Assembly: GCA_018265615.1 (NCBI GenBank)
Contig: JABLYX010000054.1
Location: 1 to 33,570 of the forward strand
Direction of reading: 5' to 3'
Length of the DNA: 33,570 nucleotides
Source: Lentisphaeria bacterium
Lineage (GTDB): Bacteria > Verrucomicrobiota > Lentisphaeria > Victivallales > Victivallaceae
Shown here: positions 6,793 through 12,704 of the stretch, one piece after another
Layout: the number at the start of each line of letters is the position of its first letter
How positions within the stretch are numbered: the stretch's first letter is position 1
The notes under the pieces: model-generated
Told to the model about the DNA's origin: nothing
The model's database searches: none
The model's input: only the letters and a program-made list of their open reading frames with translations
Program-made: the position numbers and the translations under genes

Positions 6793-6946
6793 AAAAAGGG
6801 GCGAATGGGTTGGAAACGCGCAACAAGACACGCCCGGGCAAGCCCGGCCCATTCGCCCCAAAAGGCGAAAAGCTGTGATTTTTCCAGTGGAGATGTCGCC
6901 CTTGACGGCGGCAGCCACCGCTTGTTGGCGGGTTTCCAAGCCCGTT
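6793..6946 (-). ncRNA. RNA module 1: C4/CI-like antisense RNA
   Basis: Expected to start about 6946, just after the promoter. A 5' hairpin (arms 6941-6944 and 6929-6932, loop CTTGGAAA) is followed at once by X (CAACAAG, 6927-6921). Next comes a conserved GC-rich hairpin with GTCA in its loop (about 6915-6890), then a perfect 12-bp stem (6848-6859 with 6798-6809) followed by TTTTT (6797-6793): an intrinsic terminator. Its 38-nt loop holds a CCGGGC/GCCCGG hairpin and Y (CTTGTTGCG, 6827-6819). Y pairs with X over 7 bp or X' over 9 bp. The structure repeats in modules 2 and 3 with compensatory changes. It is the last module before the early operon, so it is placed to control replication genes. 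Confidence 0.7.
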
Positions 6947-6952
6947 ACCGGT

Positions 6953-6980
6953 AAAATAGCACGATCTCCGGAAATGTCAA
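6953..6980 (-). promoter_or_regulatory. Promoter of RNA module 1
   Basis: TTGACA (6980-6975), a 16-bp spacer, then TATTTT (6958-6953) on the minus strand, placing the start about 7 nt before the conserved 5' hairpin. The near-consensus -35 and identical placement in all three modules support it. Confidence 0.7.
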
Positions 6981-7040
6981 GGCGCCCCGCCGGAAAAACC
7001 GGCATATTTCGGTCAAAGACGTTCATTTCGTCCTCCCGGT

Positions 7041-7139
7041 TCAGCGGAAAATGACGTACGCCGAGATCGCCAGCGCGACCAGCGAGATGACGATCGCCGC
7101 AATCGCGACCGTCCGGACATGAATGGAAAGATGGTCCAT
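7041..7139 (-). CDS. Tiny membrane protein after RNA module 2 (32 aa)
   Basis: Begins MDHLSIHVRTVAIAAIVISL, continues as a hydrophobic helix and ends FR. It starts 3 nt after the stop of the 67-aa ORF, in the same arrangement as the module 1 pair, and shares the VRTVA start of the helix with its 36-aa paralogue. Possibly a membrane-active toxin-like or superinfection peptide; this is speculation. Confidence 0.6.
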   Translation of the reverse strand: MDHLSIHVRTVAIAAIVISLVALAISAYVIFR

Positions 7140-7142
7140 GCT

Positions 7143-7346
7143 TCAGCCCTCCAGCACGACGATGAGCGTATCGAGCGTGACGAGCAACCGGGCGAGCTGG
7201 ATCTCGGCGATCCGGCTCTTGCGCTCTTTCGGGGGGTACTGGATGGTGTTGCGGAGAGCCACCCGGCGTGATGCGCTGATGGCGTTCCTGATTTCCTCCG
7301 CGATTTGCGAAGTGGTCGTATAGACCGGGCGAGAATTCGCTTGCAT
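7143..7346 (-). CDS. Small helical protein directly controlled by RNA module 2 (67 aa)
   Basis: MQANSRPVYTTTSQIAEEIR, then SASRRVALRNTI and AEIQLARLLVTLDTLIVVLEG. GGAGG lies 5 nt before ATG 7346, next to module 2's X' element. Paralogue of the 64-aa ORF at 6542-6736, with the variable part in the middle. It is followed by the tiny membrane ORF, as in module 1. Unknown function; probably the leader ORF of a second immunity cassette. Confidence 0.7.
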   Translation of the reverse strand: MQANSRPVYTTTSQIAEEIRNAISASRRVALRNTIQYPPKERKSRIAEIQLARLLVTLDTLIVVLEG

Positions 7347-7351
7347 TGCAA

Positions 7352-7362
7352 CCTCCGTTCGA
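7352..7362 (-). promoter_or_regulatory. Module 2 target X' overlapping the Shine-Dalgarno
   Basis: Minus-strand TCGAACG (7362-7356) continues into GGAGG, 5 nt before ATG 7346. The seven bases are complementary to Y of module 2 (CGTTCGA, 7445-7439) and identical to its X. Note that TCGA is itself palindromic, which weakens the statistical value slightly. Confidence 0.6.
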
Positions 7363-7409
7363 TAAGGCCGTTAAATGTTGCTTTTCCGGTCCGTTTTCAC
7401 GCGGGCACG

Positions 7410-7575
7410 AAAAAGGGCTTGAAGAGGTTGAAAACACGTCGAACGTCGTGCGCCGATCCTCGCGGGTACGGCCCTCTCCAAGCCCAAAACAGAATTCGGT
7501 CTTGAGGTTGTGTTTACGGAAGTCGCTGCCTTGACGGAAGCGGCGCCCGCGTTCGATAGAGTTTTCAAGCTCCGA
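7410..7575 (-). ncRNA. RNA module 2: C4/CI-like antisense RNA
   Basis: Same plan as module 1. The 5' hairpin (arms 7570-7573 and 7558-7561, loop CTTGAAAA) is followed by X (TCGAACG, 7556-7550), the conserved GC-rich block with GTCAAGG (about 7545-7520), and a 13-bp terminator stem (7473-7485 with 7415-7427, one G-U pair). TTTTT follows at 7414-7410. Y (CGTTCGA) is in the loop at 7445-7439. The terminator arms read GGGCTTGGAGAGG/CCTCTTCAAGCCC, whereas module 1 has GGGGCGAATGGG/CCCATTCGCCCC. The stem is thus kept while the sequence changes, which is direct covariation evidence for a functional RNA. Confidence 0.7.
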
Positions 7576-7581
7576 GGGTAC

Positions 7582-7609
7582 AATATATCCCCGGTCGCCT
7601 GAAATGCAA
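7582..7609 (-). promoter_or_regulatory. Promoter of RNA module 2
   Basis: TTGCAT (7609-7604), a 16-bp spacer and TATATT (7587-7582) on the minus strand, at the same distance from the 5' hairpin as in modules 1 and 3. The -35 is weaker and the -10 stronger than in the other two. Confidence 0.6.
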
Positions 7610-7690
7610 GTGCGGGTGGAAAGTTTTCCGGATTTTTCCGGACGCGGGCGGGCGGACACTGCCCTTGACAGTTGTTGTAGACCATTGCAA

Positions 7691-7701
7691 CCTCCATGTA
7701 C
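7691..7701 (-). promoter_or_regulatory. Module 3 target X' overlapping the Shine-Dalgarno
   Basis: Minus-strand GTACATG (7701-7695) runs into GGAGG, 5 nt before an ATG at 7685. It is complementary to Y of module 3 (CATGTAC, 7784-7778). Only about 75 nt separate this ATG from the module 2 promoter. The frame it opens (MVYNNCQGQCPPARVRK...) reads on through module 2 to 7371 and has no similarity to the cargo ORFs of modules 1 and 2, so the cargo of module 3 seems lost or degenerate. Confidence 0.55.
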
Positions 7702-7742
7702 TGAGGATTTCACCGCCTTCCGCGCCTTTCTACGGACGCTAC

Positions 7743-7915
7743 AAAAAAGGCGGACCTGGTAGGGAGTTAGAAACACGGTACATGTCGTGCCCGATACGGT
7801 TTCCCGTACCGGCTCCCGCAAGCCCGCCAAATACAAAGCGGTTGCGATTTTATAACGGAGGTCGCTTCCATGACGGAGGCAGCGCCCGCACGTACCAGGG
7901 TTTCTAAGGCCCTTT
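7743..7915 (-). ncRNA. RNA module 3: C4/CI-like antisense RNA
   Basis: First of the three in transcription order. The 5' hairpin (arms 7910-7913 and 7897-7900, loop with CTTAGAAA) is followed by X (GTACGTG, 7895-7889) and the conserved block with GCTGCCTCCGTCATGG. A long stem (7813-7828 with 7749-7766, some G-U pairs and a bulge) is followed by TTTTTT (7748-7743). Inside the loop lie a 9-bp hairpin closed by a GAAA tetraloop and Y (CATGTAC, 7784-7778). Y pairs perfectly with X' and, with one G-U pair, with X. It shares layout and block order with modules 1 and 2. Confidence 0.65.
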
Positions 7916-7921
7916 ACCGAT

Positions 7922-7950
7922 AACGTAGCACATTCCGCCGTGCCTGTCAA
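7922..7950 (-). promoter_or_regulatory. Promoter of RNA module 3
   Basis: TTGACA (7950-7945), a 17-bp spacer and TACGTT (7927-7922) on the minus strand. The predicted start is about 7915, just before the conserved 5' hairpin. Confidence 0.65.
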
Positions 7951-8094
7951 GCCATTCCCGACGCTTTTTTCGATTTTTCCGGTGGCCGGTGGTATATTAT
8001 TCTCCGTATCCTCGATTGCCAGGAGATTTTTGTAAAAGCTCTGTTTCATTTTTGCCATCATGTTCGCCTTAAATGAAGAATCAGCGGCATTGAA

Positions 8095-8337
8095 TTATTC
8101 GGTTTCAACAGTTTCCAGCGCTGCCAGGAGAATTTTTTTCACTTCGGCATCGTGAAGGTTCATCAGGGATTTTATCACCATCAGCGTTTTTTGGGCAATG
8201 AGCAAACGGCGGCCGTCGACAGTTTTGGACATTTGCCGTTCCTTCTTGACCCTCAACTCATCTTTACGAGCTTTCAGCCGTTTTAGCAACTGGTCGTAAT
8301 TCCGATCGATAAATGCGTCTATTTCTGCTTCGTTCAT
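8095..8337 (-). CDS. Small helical protein downstream of the antirepressor (80 aa)
   Basis: MNEAEIDAFIDRNYDQLLKR, then a charged helical stretch and a Leu/Ile-rich C-terminal helix (IAQKTLMVIKSLMNLHDAEV). I choose ATG 8337, 6 nt after GGAGGAG, over the nearer ATG at 8343, which abuts the Shine-Dalgarno. Likely an all-helical regulatory or scaffold-type early protein. It sits between ant and the RNA modules; the ~145 nt after its stop (7951-8094) hold no other gene I can support. Confidence 0.6.
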   Translation of the reverse strand: MNEAEIDAFIDRNYDQLLKRLKARKDELRVKKERQMSKTVDGRRLLIAQKTLMVIKSLMNLHDAEVKKILLAALETVETE

Positions 8338-8366
8338 CTTCATCTCCTCCAATCATGGCATCAGCG

Positions 8367-8960
8367 CTAAATCGCGTTCCCGATCTGCCGGAGTTCGATT
8401 TCGTCGAAGAGGCCGGGCTGTTCGGCGCGCTCGATGAGCGCGGTGATCGACTTTCCCTTCCCGCTGGTGTAGTATCCGCGCCGGAACTGGTTTTTCGGCT
8501 GTCCCTGTTCGTTGAGTTCGCCGGGCTTCCCCTGCGGCAGGAAGTGGCGGGCGAAGTCGAGCTGAAAGCGGAGCCGCTCGTTTTCGCGGATCACCGGGAT
8601 CATGGCGCTGACCTGCGCCGCGACGGCTTCCGAGAATTTCCGTGCGTTCTTTTCGACTTCGATGAAATACTGGCGGATTTTGCGCCCCTGCTCGTTACGC
8701 TCGAGCATCGCGATGTGCTTGGCGGTGTCCAGCGAGATGATGTAGTCAATTTGATATTGCACCCCGCTTGCTCCGTTTCCCGTTTTAACATTTTTGTTAA
8801 CGGCATAATCCTGCCCCTCGATAAACCCCTCGAGGCGGTCTTTGATCCAGTTCCCGAACTGGCGTTTGCTTTCGAGCTTCTTCCAAAGCTCCCGCGCGTT
8901 GACGGCGTTGACTTCTTCGTTGTTGATGGTGGCCTTGGTGATGGTGATAAGTTCGTTCAT
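8367..8960 (-). CDS. AntA/AntB-family phage antirepressor
   Basis: 197 aa. Antirepressors inactivate the phage repressor and drive induction. The AntA/AntB domain is plain: VNARELWKKLESKRQFGNWI with RLEGFIEGQDY (about 20-55), then YQIDYIISLDTAKHIAMLER (about 69-88) and QYFIEVEK. The C-terminal ~90 residues are a variable domain. In P1, ant lies downstream of the c4-icd antisense switch; here ant is upstream of three c4-like modules, in the same transcription direction. The start ATG overlaps the stop of the membrane protein gene before it. Confidence 0.85.
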   Translation of the reverse strand: MNELITITKATINNEEVNAVNARELWKKLESKRQFGNWIKDRLEGFIEGQDYAVNKNVKTGNGASGVQYQIDYIISLDTAKHIAMLERNEQGRKIRQYFIEVEKNARKFSEAVAAQVSAMIPVIRENERLRFQLDFARHFLPQGKPGELNEQGQPKNQFRRGYYTSGKGKSITALIERAEQPGLFDEIELRQIGNAI

Positions 8961-9370
8961 TTTTCCTCTCCCTCTCCCTTTTCATCTGTCAGCGCCTTGA
9001 ACATGCCCTCTTTCGCCAGCGTGTAAATTTCCCTGAGGTCTGCCGGAAGATCCTTTTGCATAAATTCGGAATTGACGATTGCCGGAACAACCAGAATGGC
9101 GGCCATCTGGCGGGTCGTCGGGATAGCCGCCTGCAAAAGCCCAATGACCAAAAGAGCTCCGAAAGTCATGAAAAATATTTTCTTGATTAAACGCCCGAGG
9201 GCTTGAATATTTTCCTCGTCCCCTTCAGCTATACTCGCTATAGACCATATGATAAATGCGATTGCTGAAAGAATGGAGAAGACAATAAGAGGTATCCCCA
9301 GAACGGACAACAAATTGCTTATGTCATCCAGCTTCAGTATCATATACAGCTCGAACGGTGAAATCGTCAT
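8957..9370 (-). CDS. Phage membrane protein, 137 aa
   Basis: Starts MTISPFELYMILKLDDISNL at ATG 9370, which follows GGGAGGGG; the longer frame to 9391 lacks a site. Two hydrophobic segments (about residues 24-47 and 68-85) flank a charged loop, and the C-terminus is acidic (EKGEGEEK). Unknown function; coupled to the antirepressor by ATGA. Confidence 0.65.
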   Translation of the reverse strand: MTISPFELYMILKLDDISNLLSVLGIPLIVFSILSAIAFIIWSIASIAEGDEENIQALGRLIKKIFFMTFGALLVIGLLQAAIPTTRQMAAILVVPAIVNSEFMQKDLPADLREIYTLAKEGMFKALTDEKGEGEEK

Positions 9371-9451
9371 AAAAAGCCCCTCCCAAATCAAAAGCCCGGC
9401 CGATGGCCTTGTTTCTCTGATCCCTGCCGAAATGCGGCGGATGCATCGATT

Positions 9452-9504
9452 AACGGGGCCGCCGCTCCCCGTTGTATTTCCGGCGTGATTTACCGCTCAC
9501 GCCG
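9452..9504. other. Two adjacent hairpins in a 173-nt gap
   Basis: AACGGGG/CCCCGTT (9452-9458 and 9467-9473) and CGGCGTGA/TCACGCCG (9481-9488 and 9497-9504) form consecutive stems of 7 and 8 bp. Neither is followed by a U-tract on either strand. They lie in the gap between the 85-aa and 137-aa membrane protein genes and could be RNA-processing or partial-termination signals. No gene is supported in 9371-9543. Confidence 0.4.
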
Positions 9505-9543
9505 CCGGATCGATGCTTGCCGGTTCTAATGCGGGTAATTCCT

Positions 9544-9801
9544 TCAACGTTTTCGCCATTCCGGATGATCTCTGTTTTTCCGGGTCAAGCGCCACTCGCG
9601 CACCCCCCGGAACATGTTCACAAACAAGACAGTGAACACAACAATCGCGAAAATTGCCGGAAACAGCGAACCGAGCAGCGAGGAAAGCAAATACGTCACC
9701 GTGATCGCAACAACGAGAACAGCCGCGATCAAGCCCGCGCAAAGCAGAAATGCCAAGATCAAATCGAGCGCAATGGCTGCCGTTTCCGATAGCATTCTCA
9801 T
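9544..9801 (-). CDS. Small phage membrane protein, 85 aa
   Basis: MRMLSETAAIALDLILAFLL and following sequence give two hydrophobic segments (about 10-38 and 42-62), ending in a basic tail (REWRLTRKNRDHPEWRKR). ATG 9801 has GGGGAA upstream; the frame runs further up but without a site. Topology probably both ends cytoplasmic. Unknown function. Confidence 0.6.
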   Translation of the reverse strand: MRMLSETAAIALDLILAFLLCAGLIAAVLVVAITVTYLLSSLLGSLFPAIFAIVVFTVLFVNMFRGVREWRLTRKNRDHPEWRKR

Positions 9802-9803
9802 TT

Positions 9804-10070
9804 TCACCGTTCCCCATCCGGACGCTCGCCCGGCTGCTTCACGTCTCTCCCCCGGCGCTCGACCACGACCGAGCCGGTGGGGAAAACCCTGATTACTCCC
9901 CAATCGGAACAGGTGTCAATAAGTACATTGACCGTATTCCGATTGTCGGCGAACACGGTTCCGGCAGGGGGAGTCAGACTGTCGTCGTTGCGAATGCCTC
10001 CGGCTCCGGGCGCGACGATGCTGACGTTAGTGATCGTTCCACCGCGAAAAATTTTCGTCCGTTTGAACAT
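9804..10070 (-). CDS. Hypothetical phage protein, 88 aa
   Basis: MFKRTKIFRGGTITNVSIVA, then Gly-rich beta-type sequence (TVNVLIDTCSDWGVIRVFPT) and a charged C-terminus. GGGAGG precedes ATG 10070. The composition suggests a small beta-structured domain. It ends 3 nt before the next start. No family recognised. Confidence 0.6.
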   Translation of the reverse strand: MFKRTKIFRGGTITNVSIVAPGAGGIRNDDSLTPPAGTVFADNRNTVNVLIDTCSDWGVIRVFPTGSVVVERRGRDVKQPGERPDGER

Positions 10071-10089
10071 GCTTCCTCCCATATTTCCC

Positions 10090-10167
10090 TTACTCCATGA
10101 ACAGCAGCCCGGCCAGCGCCGAGCCGACGAGAATCCAGCGAATCAGATCGAAATCGAAACTCTTCAC
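10090..10167 (-). CDS. Possible 25-aa membrane peptide
   Basis: A GTG start overlapping the upstream stop (GTGA), with GGTGAGG before it, opens a short frame: a few residues (VKSFDFDLIRW) then a hydrophobic stretch ending in ME. It fills the gap between two accepted genes and matches the membrane-peptide theme here, but is short. Confidence 0.4.
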   Translation of the reverse strand: MKSFDFDLIRWILVGSALAGLLFME

Positions 10168-10331
10168 CACCACCTCACCGCTGCTATCAGAATAATGAGG
10201 GAAATCGTCAGAACCATCAGGAGGATAACCTCGATTTCAAGCTTCTGACTTTGCTCCCGGATACGGCTCTGCATCCGCTCGCAATCATGCACCCGCTTCA
10301 CGAGTTGCGCAATGCGATCGTCAGGATTCAT
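10164..10331 (-). CDS. Small C-tail-anchored phage protein, 55 aa
   Basis: MNPDDRIAQLVKRVHDCERM, a charged helix, then a C-terminal transmembrane helix (VILLMVLTISLIILIAAV) and WW. ATG 10331 follows GGAGGG. The coiled-coil-plus-membrane-anchor layout resembles spanin or regulator accessory proteins, but no assignment is possible. Confidence 0.6.
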   Translation of the reverse strand: MNPDDRIAQLVKRVHDCERMQSRIREQSQKLEIEVILLMVLTISLIILIAAVRWW

Positions 10332-10527
10332 GACGCCCTCCGCTAACACCAATTGGAGTATTTTGGAGCAAAATTTTTTCGTACTCCTCATTTACTAATA
10401 CCCGGATCAGATGAGCATTACTGGGGAACTTTCGAACACGGCGGATGAGGTTAAACATTCCTTGCTCTTCCTCAGTGGCCTTCAATCCGATCACCGGACA
10501 ACTTTTCAAAATCTTGTGTTTTTTCAA
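10321..10527 (-). CDS. First gene of the leftward early operon, 68 aa (TTG start)
   Basis: Starts at TTG 10527 with AGGAGAG about 7 nt upstream: (M)KKHKILKSCPVIGLKATEEE, then FNLIRRVRKFPSNAHLIRVL. Basic and probably helical. It lies immediately downstream of the leftward switch promoter and opposite the repressor, the position of a Cro-like or early regulator; no clear HTH is visible. The frame extends to 10680, but that part overlaps the divergent promoters. Confidence 0.6.
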   Translation of the reverse strand: MKKHKILKSCPVIGLKATEEEQGMFNLIRRVRKFPSNAHLIRVLVNEEYEKILLQNTPIGVSGGRHES

Positions 10528-10652
10528 TGCTTTCTCTCCTGTTCCAACACCATTAAAATACACCAATATGAGTAAAATACAAGAGCGATAACAAAATAAT
10601 TTTGCAATTTTTTGTTTTTGAGCATATTTTAATGTCAAAAAGGATAAAGACA
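10528..10652. promoter_or_regulatory. Lysogeny/lysis switch: divergent promoters and operator candidates
   Basis: AT-rich, unlike its surroundings. Leftward: TTGTAT (10582-10577), a 16-bp spacer, TATTTT (10560-10555). Rightward: TTGCAA (10602-10607), a 17-bp spacer, TATTTT (10625-10630). AAAATACA occurs twice in direct orientation (10555-10562 and 10574-10581), covering the leftward -10 and -35, so these are candidate repressor sites. Inferred only from sequence. Confidence 0.6.
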
Positions 10653-11024
10653 ATGTTAAGCAAAACAATCTATCAAACAATCAGGGAGGAGTACGATTCG
10701 GGGAAAAAACAAATCGAGATTGCCAGAAAGTTCAACGTTGACCAACAGATCATCAGCAGAATTCTTTCCGGAGATCGTTCGGTTTCCGGAATGAGATTGG
10801 AGACGATAGAAAAAATGTTTCCCAATGCAACAATACATCTCAATGGCGACAAGGTTAATATCAAAGACAACCACGGAACTGCTTATGGAATCATCCATGG
10901 CGATGTAAAAAATATCGGTTCCGAATCCGGCATACCAAAAGATGTGCTTAATGCCATTATGGACAACAAAAATTTATCGCCGTCAGAAAAGGCGCAAATG
11001 GTGAAAGAGCTGATGCGACAGTGA
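10653..11024 (+). CDS. Repressor-like HTH protein of the prophage switch
   Basis: 123 aa. The ATG at 10653 has AAGGA upstream; the in-frame ATG at 10632 has no site. Residues about 1-60 look like a helix-turn-helix: YDSGKKQIEIARKFNVDQQI with SRILSGDRSVS. The remainder has GTAYGIIHGDVKN, a motif shared with the next protein, and a C-terminal helix (LSPSEKAQMVKEL). Its place opposite the early operon and in front of the integrase suggests the lysogenic repressor. It lacks a LexA-type peptidase domain, so induction would need another route, such as the antirepressor. Confidence 0.7.
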   Translation: MLSKTIYQTIREEYDSGKKQIEIARKFNVDQQIISRILSGDRSVSGMRLETIEKMFPNATIHLNGDKVNIKDNHGTAYGIIHGDVKNIGSESGIPKDVLNAIMDNKNLSPSEKAQMVKELMRQ

Positions 11025-11413
11025 ATGAATTTCATCGTGACGATCTTAAAATAGACAATTCTGGCACATCGTTCGGCGTCACCAACGGGAATGTCACCAA
11101 TGACAATCGAACAATGAACGGGAATACTCTTGTCGCGGGAAATCAGATCAACAATAATTTATCGGGAAAATGGAATATCCCGCTTGTCTGTATCACCGTG
11201 ATTGCCATTTTTCTTATTTTCCTGACAGCATTTACGATTTGGTGCATCACAGATCATTCAGAGTCCGTATCCAATAATGCGATAATACAAATCGGCCCTC
11301 GCGGAGGGGTGTATTATGTGACTGAATCAGGAATACGCAAATATATTGATCGCGAATACGGCATGAAACTGTATCAAGAACAGCAGAAGGAAGCTGAGGA
11401 TGGAATCCACTGA
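11021..11413 (+). CDS. Lysogeny-operon membrane protein with a C-terminal GPRGGVYY motif
   Basis: 130 aa from a GTG overlapping the repressor stop (GTGA). The N-terminal ~45 residues are Asn/Gly-rich (GTSFGVTNGNVTND) and repeat a motif of the repressor's C-terminal half. A transmembrane helix follows (about residues 52-76: PLVCITVIAIFLIFLTAFTI). The C-terminus has IIQIGPRGGVYYVTESG and RKYI, resembling the short PBCV-type basic adaptor domain. Expressed with the repressor, it could act in superinfection exclusion; that is inference. Confidence 0.65.
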   Translation: MNEFHRDDLKIDNSGTSFGVTNGNVTNDNRTMNGNTLVAGNQINNNLSGKWNIPLVCITVIAIFLIFLTAFTIWCITDHSESVSNNAIIQIGPRGGVYYVTESGIRKYIDREYGMKLYQEQQKEAEDGIH

Positions 11414-11573
11414 AGAGCGTATATCAATCCTGGAATCAAAAGTAAAGCTTCTTGAAGAAGAGCTGAAAAATGTCGGGAAAGCAACTCCGCTGACCATACC
11501 GCTGAAAACGTTGGTTTATATCCTGTACGTTCTCGTTGCGATCATTGGCCTAACCGTAATCTTCCTGCTGTAA
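11400..11573 (+). CDS. Small coiled-coil membrane protein, 57 aa
   Basis: MESTEERISILESKVKLLEE is a short coiled coil; KTLVYILYVLVAIIGLTVIF is a C-terminal transmembrane helix. The ATG at 11400 overlaps the end of the previous gene by 14 nt, with GAGG near it. It sits between two accepted genes of the lysogeny operon and ends 13 nt before the integrase. Confidence 0.6.
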   Translation: MESTEERISILESKVKLLEEELKNVGKATPLTIPLKTLVYILYVLVAIIGLTVIFLL

Positions 11574-11586
11574 CAAAAGGCGGCAA

Positions 11587-12669
11587 ATGGCTCTACGCAA
11601 AATTCACAACACTTATTATGTTTATTTCCGCGATCTGGATGGAAAACAGAAAACCCGTTCGCTGAAAACCACGGATGCAACGCTTGCTGCGGATCTGCAT
11701 GATAAATACATGATCCAACTTCAGGCAAAGAAAGGCCGGGCGGTAATCGTGCGCGATTTTCCGGAACTGAAGCCTCCGCCGGAACTGCCGAAACCGGCGA
11801 CAGGCATTCACCAGCGCGGCGGCATGAAAATCGCGGACATGCTCGAATGCGCCAAAACCAAACGGGTGCTCGGGAAAAGCCATATCGCGGCCTGGGAACA
11901 ATTTGTCAAGAAAATTGGGGTGAAATATGCGGATCAGGTGACGCCGGAAGTAGCCCAATCCTATTTGGACACATATTACTCGTCCGGAAATGGGAAGACG
12001 TACAACAATCAGAAATCAATGCTGAACACAATCTTCCGCTGCTGCCTGATTGAATCCAGACTTAACGATTCGCCATTCCGGATTATCATCAATAAGCGCG
12101 TGACATCAGTCAACAGTCACCGTAACCTGACTCTGACAGAGTTTGACAGCATCCAGGAAGCCGGCAGCATGGATGTAAAAGTAATGGCAATGTTCTCCAG
12201 ATGGACGGCGCAGCGCCTCGAAACCTGCGCCCGAATCACTTTTGAAATGATTGATTTTGATCGAAAAGTGATCGTTATCAATCCGGGCAAAACATGGCGT
12301 TACAAAAAATGGGTCTGCTGCCCTGTCCTGCCTGAGTTAGAACGGTTTTTACGCAGCCTGCAAGGAAAAATGAAAAATGATTCCATACCGATTGCGAAAG
12401 CATTCGGATACAAAAACGACAAGGCATTTTCAGTAAAGTTCTCCCGCCTTCTCACCACCCTAAAAATTCACGATACGGAAGAGGGCAAGGCGAGTTTTCA
12501 TTCTTTGCGCGGAACAGCGATCACATGGTTTAAAGAGCACGGAATAAAGGGCGACGAACTCCGTCACATTACGGGGCATGAATCCGATGCAGTTGAGGAT
12601 ATTTACGCCCGCGACATTGCTTCAATCAGTCAAATTGCCCAGTCTTTTTCCAATCGATCGCGTATGTAA
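11587..12669 (+). CDS. int: Tyrosine-recombinase phage integrase
   Basis: 360 aa. Catalyses site-specific recombination between attP and attB. The N-terminal ~60 residues form an Arm-type DNA-binding segment (YVYFRDLDGKQKTRSLKT), followed by a SAM-like core-binding domain and the catalytic domain. Visible catalytic residues: the Arg region WTAQRLETCARI, a Lys in PGKTWRYKK, HSLR (His305, Arg308), GHES (His331) and the nucleophile Tyr340 (DIYARD). AAAGGCGG precedes ATG 11587. It ends 36 bp before a tRNA 3' fragment and reads toward it, the classic int-att arrangement. Confidence 0.93.
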   Translation: MALRKIHNTYYVYFRDLDGKQKTRSLKTTDATLAADLHDKYMIQLQAKKGRAVIVRDFPELKPPPELPKPATGIHQRGGMKIADMLECAKTKRVLGKSHIAAWEQFVKKIGVKYADQVTPEVAQSYLDTYYSSGNGKTYNNQKSMLNTIFRCCLIESRLNDSPFRIIINKRVTSVNSHRNLTLTEFDSIQEAGSMDVKVMAMFSRWTAQRLETCARITFEMIDFDRKVIVINPGKTWRYKKWVCCPVLPELERFLRSLQGKMKNDSIPIAKAFGYKNDKAFSVKFSRLLTTLKIHDTEEGKASFHSLRGTAITWFKEHGIKGDELRHITGHESDAVEDIYARDIASISQIAQSFSNRSRM

Positions 12670-12704
12670 TATTGTATGTAATTATATTATTTTAGGTCGA
12701 AATA

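Noticed and set aside
6741..7950. Group I/II intron, retron msr-msd or IS605-type guide element as explanation for the X-Y-X' pattern
   Set aside because: No intron core, reverse transcriptase or transposase is nearby, and the Shine-Dalgarno at X' plus a terminator after Y fit antisense regulation better.
6406..8061. 551-aa minus-strand open frame covering all three RNA modules
   Set aside because: It overlaps four better-supported small genes, three promoters and three terminators. The three repeats are homologous in this frame too, but stem-preserving base changes fit RNA better than protein conservation.
9497..9559. 20-aa peptide frame (MAKTLKELPALEPASIDPAA)
   Set aside because: Too short and without a ribosome-binding site; it overlaps the end of the 85-aa membrane gene.
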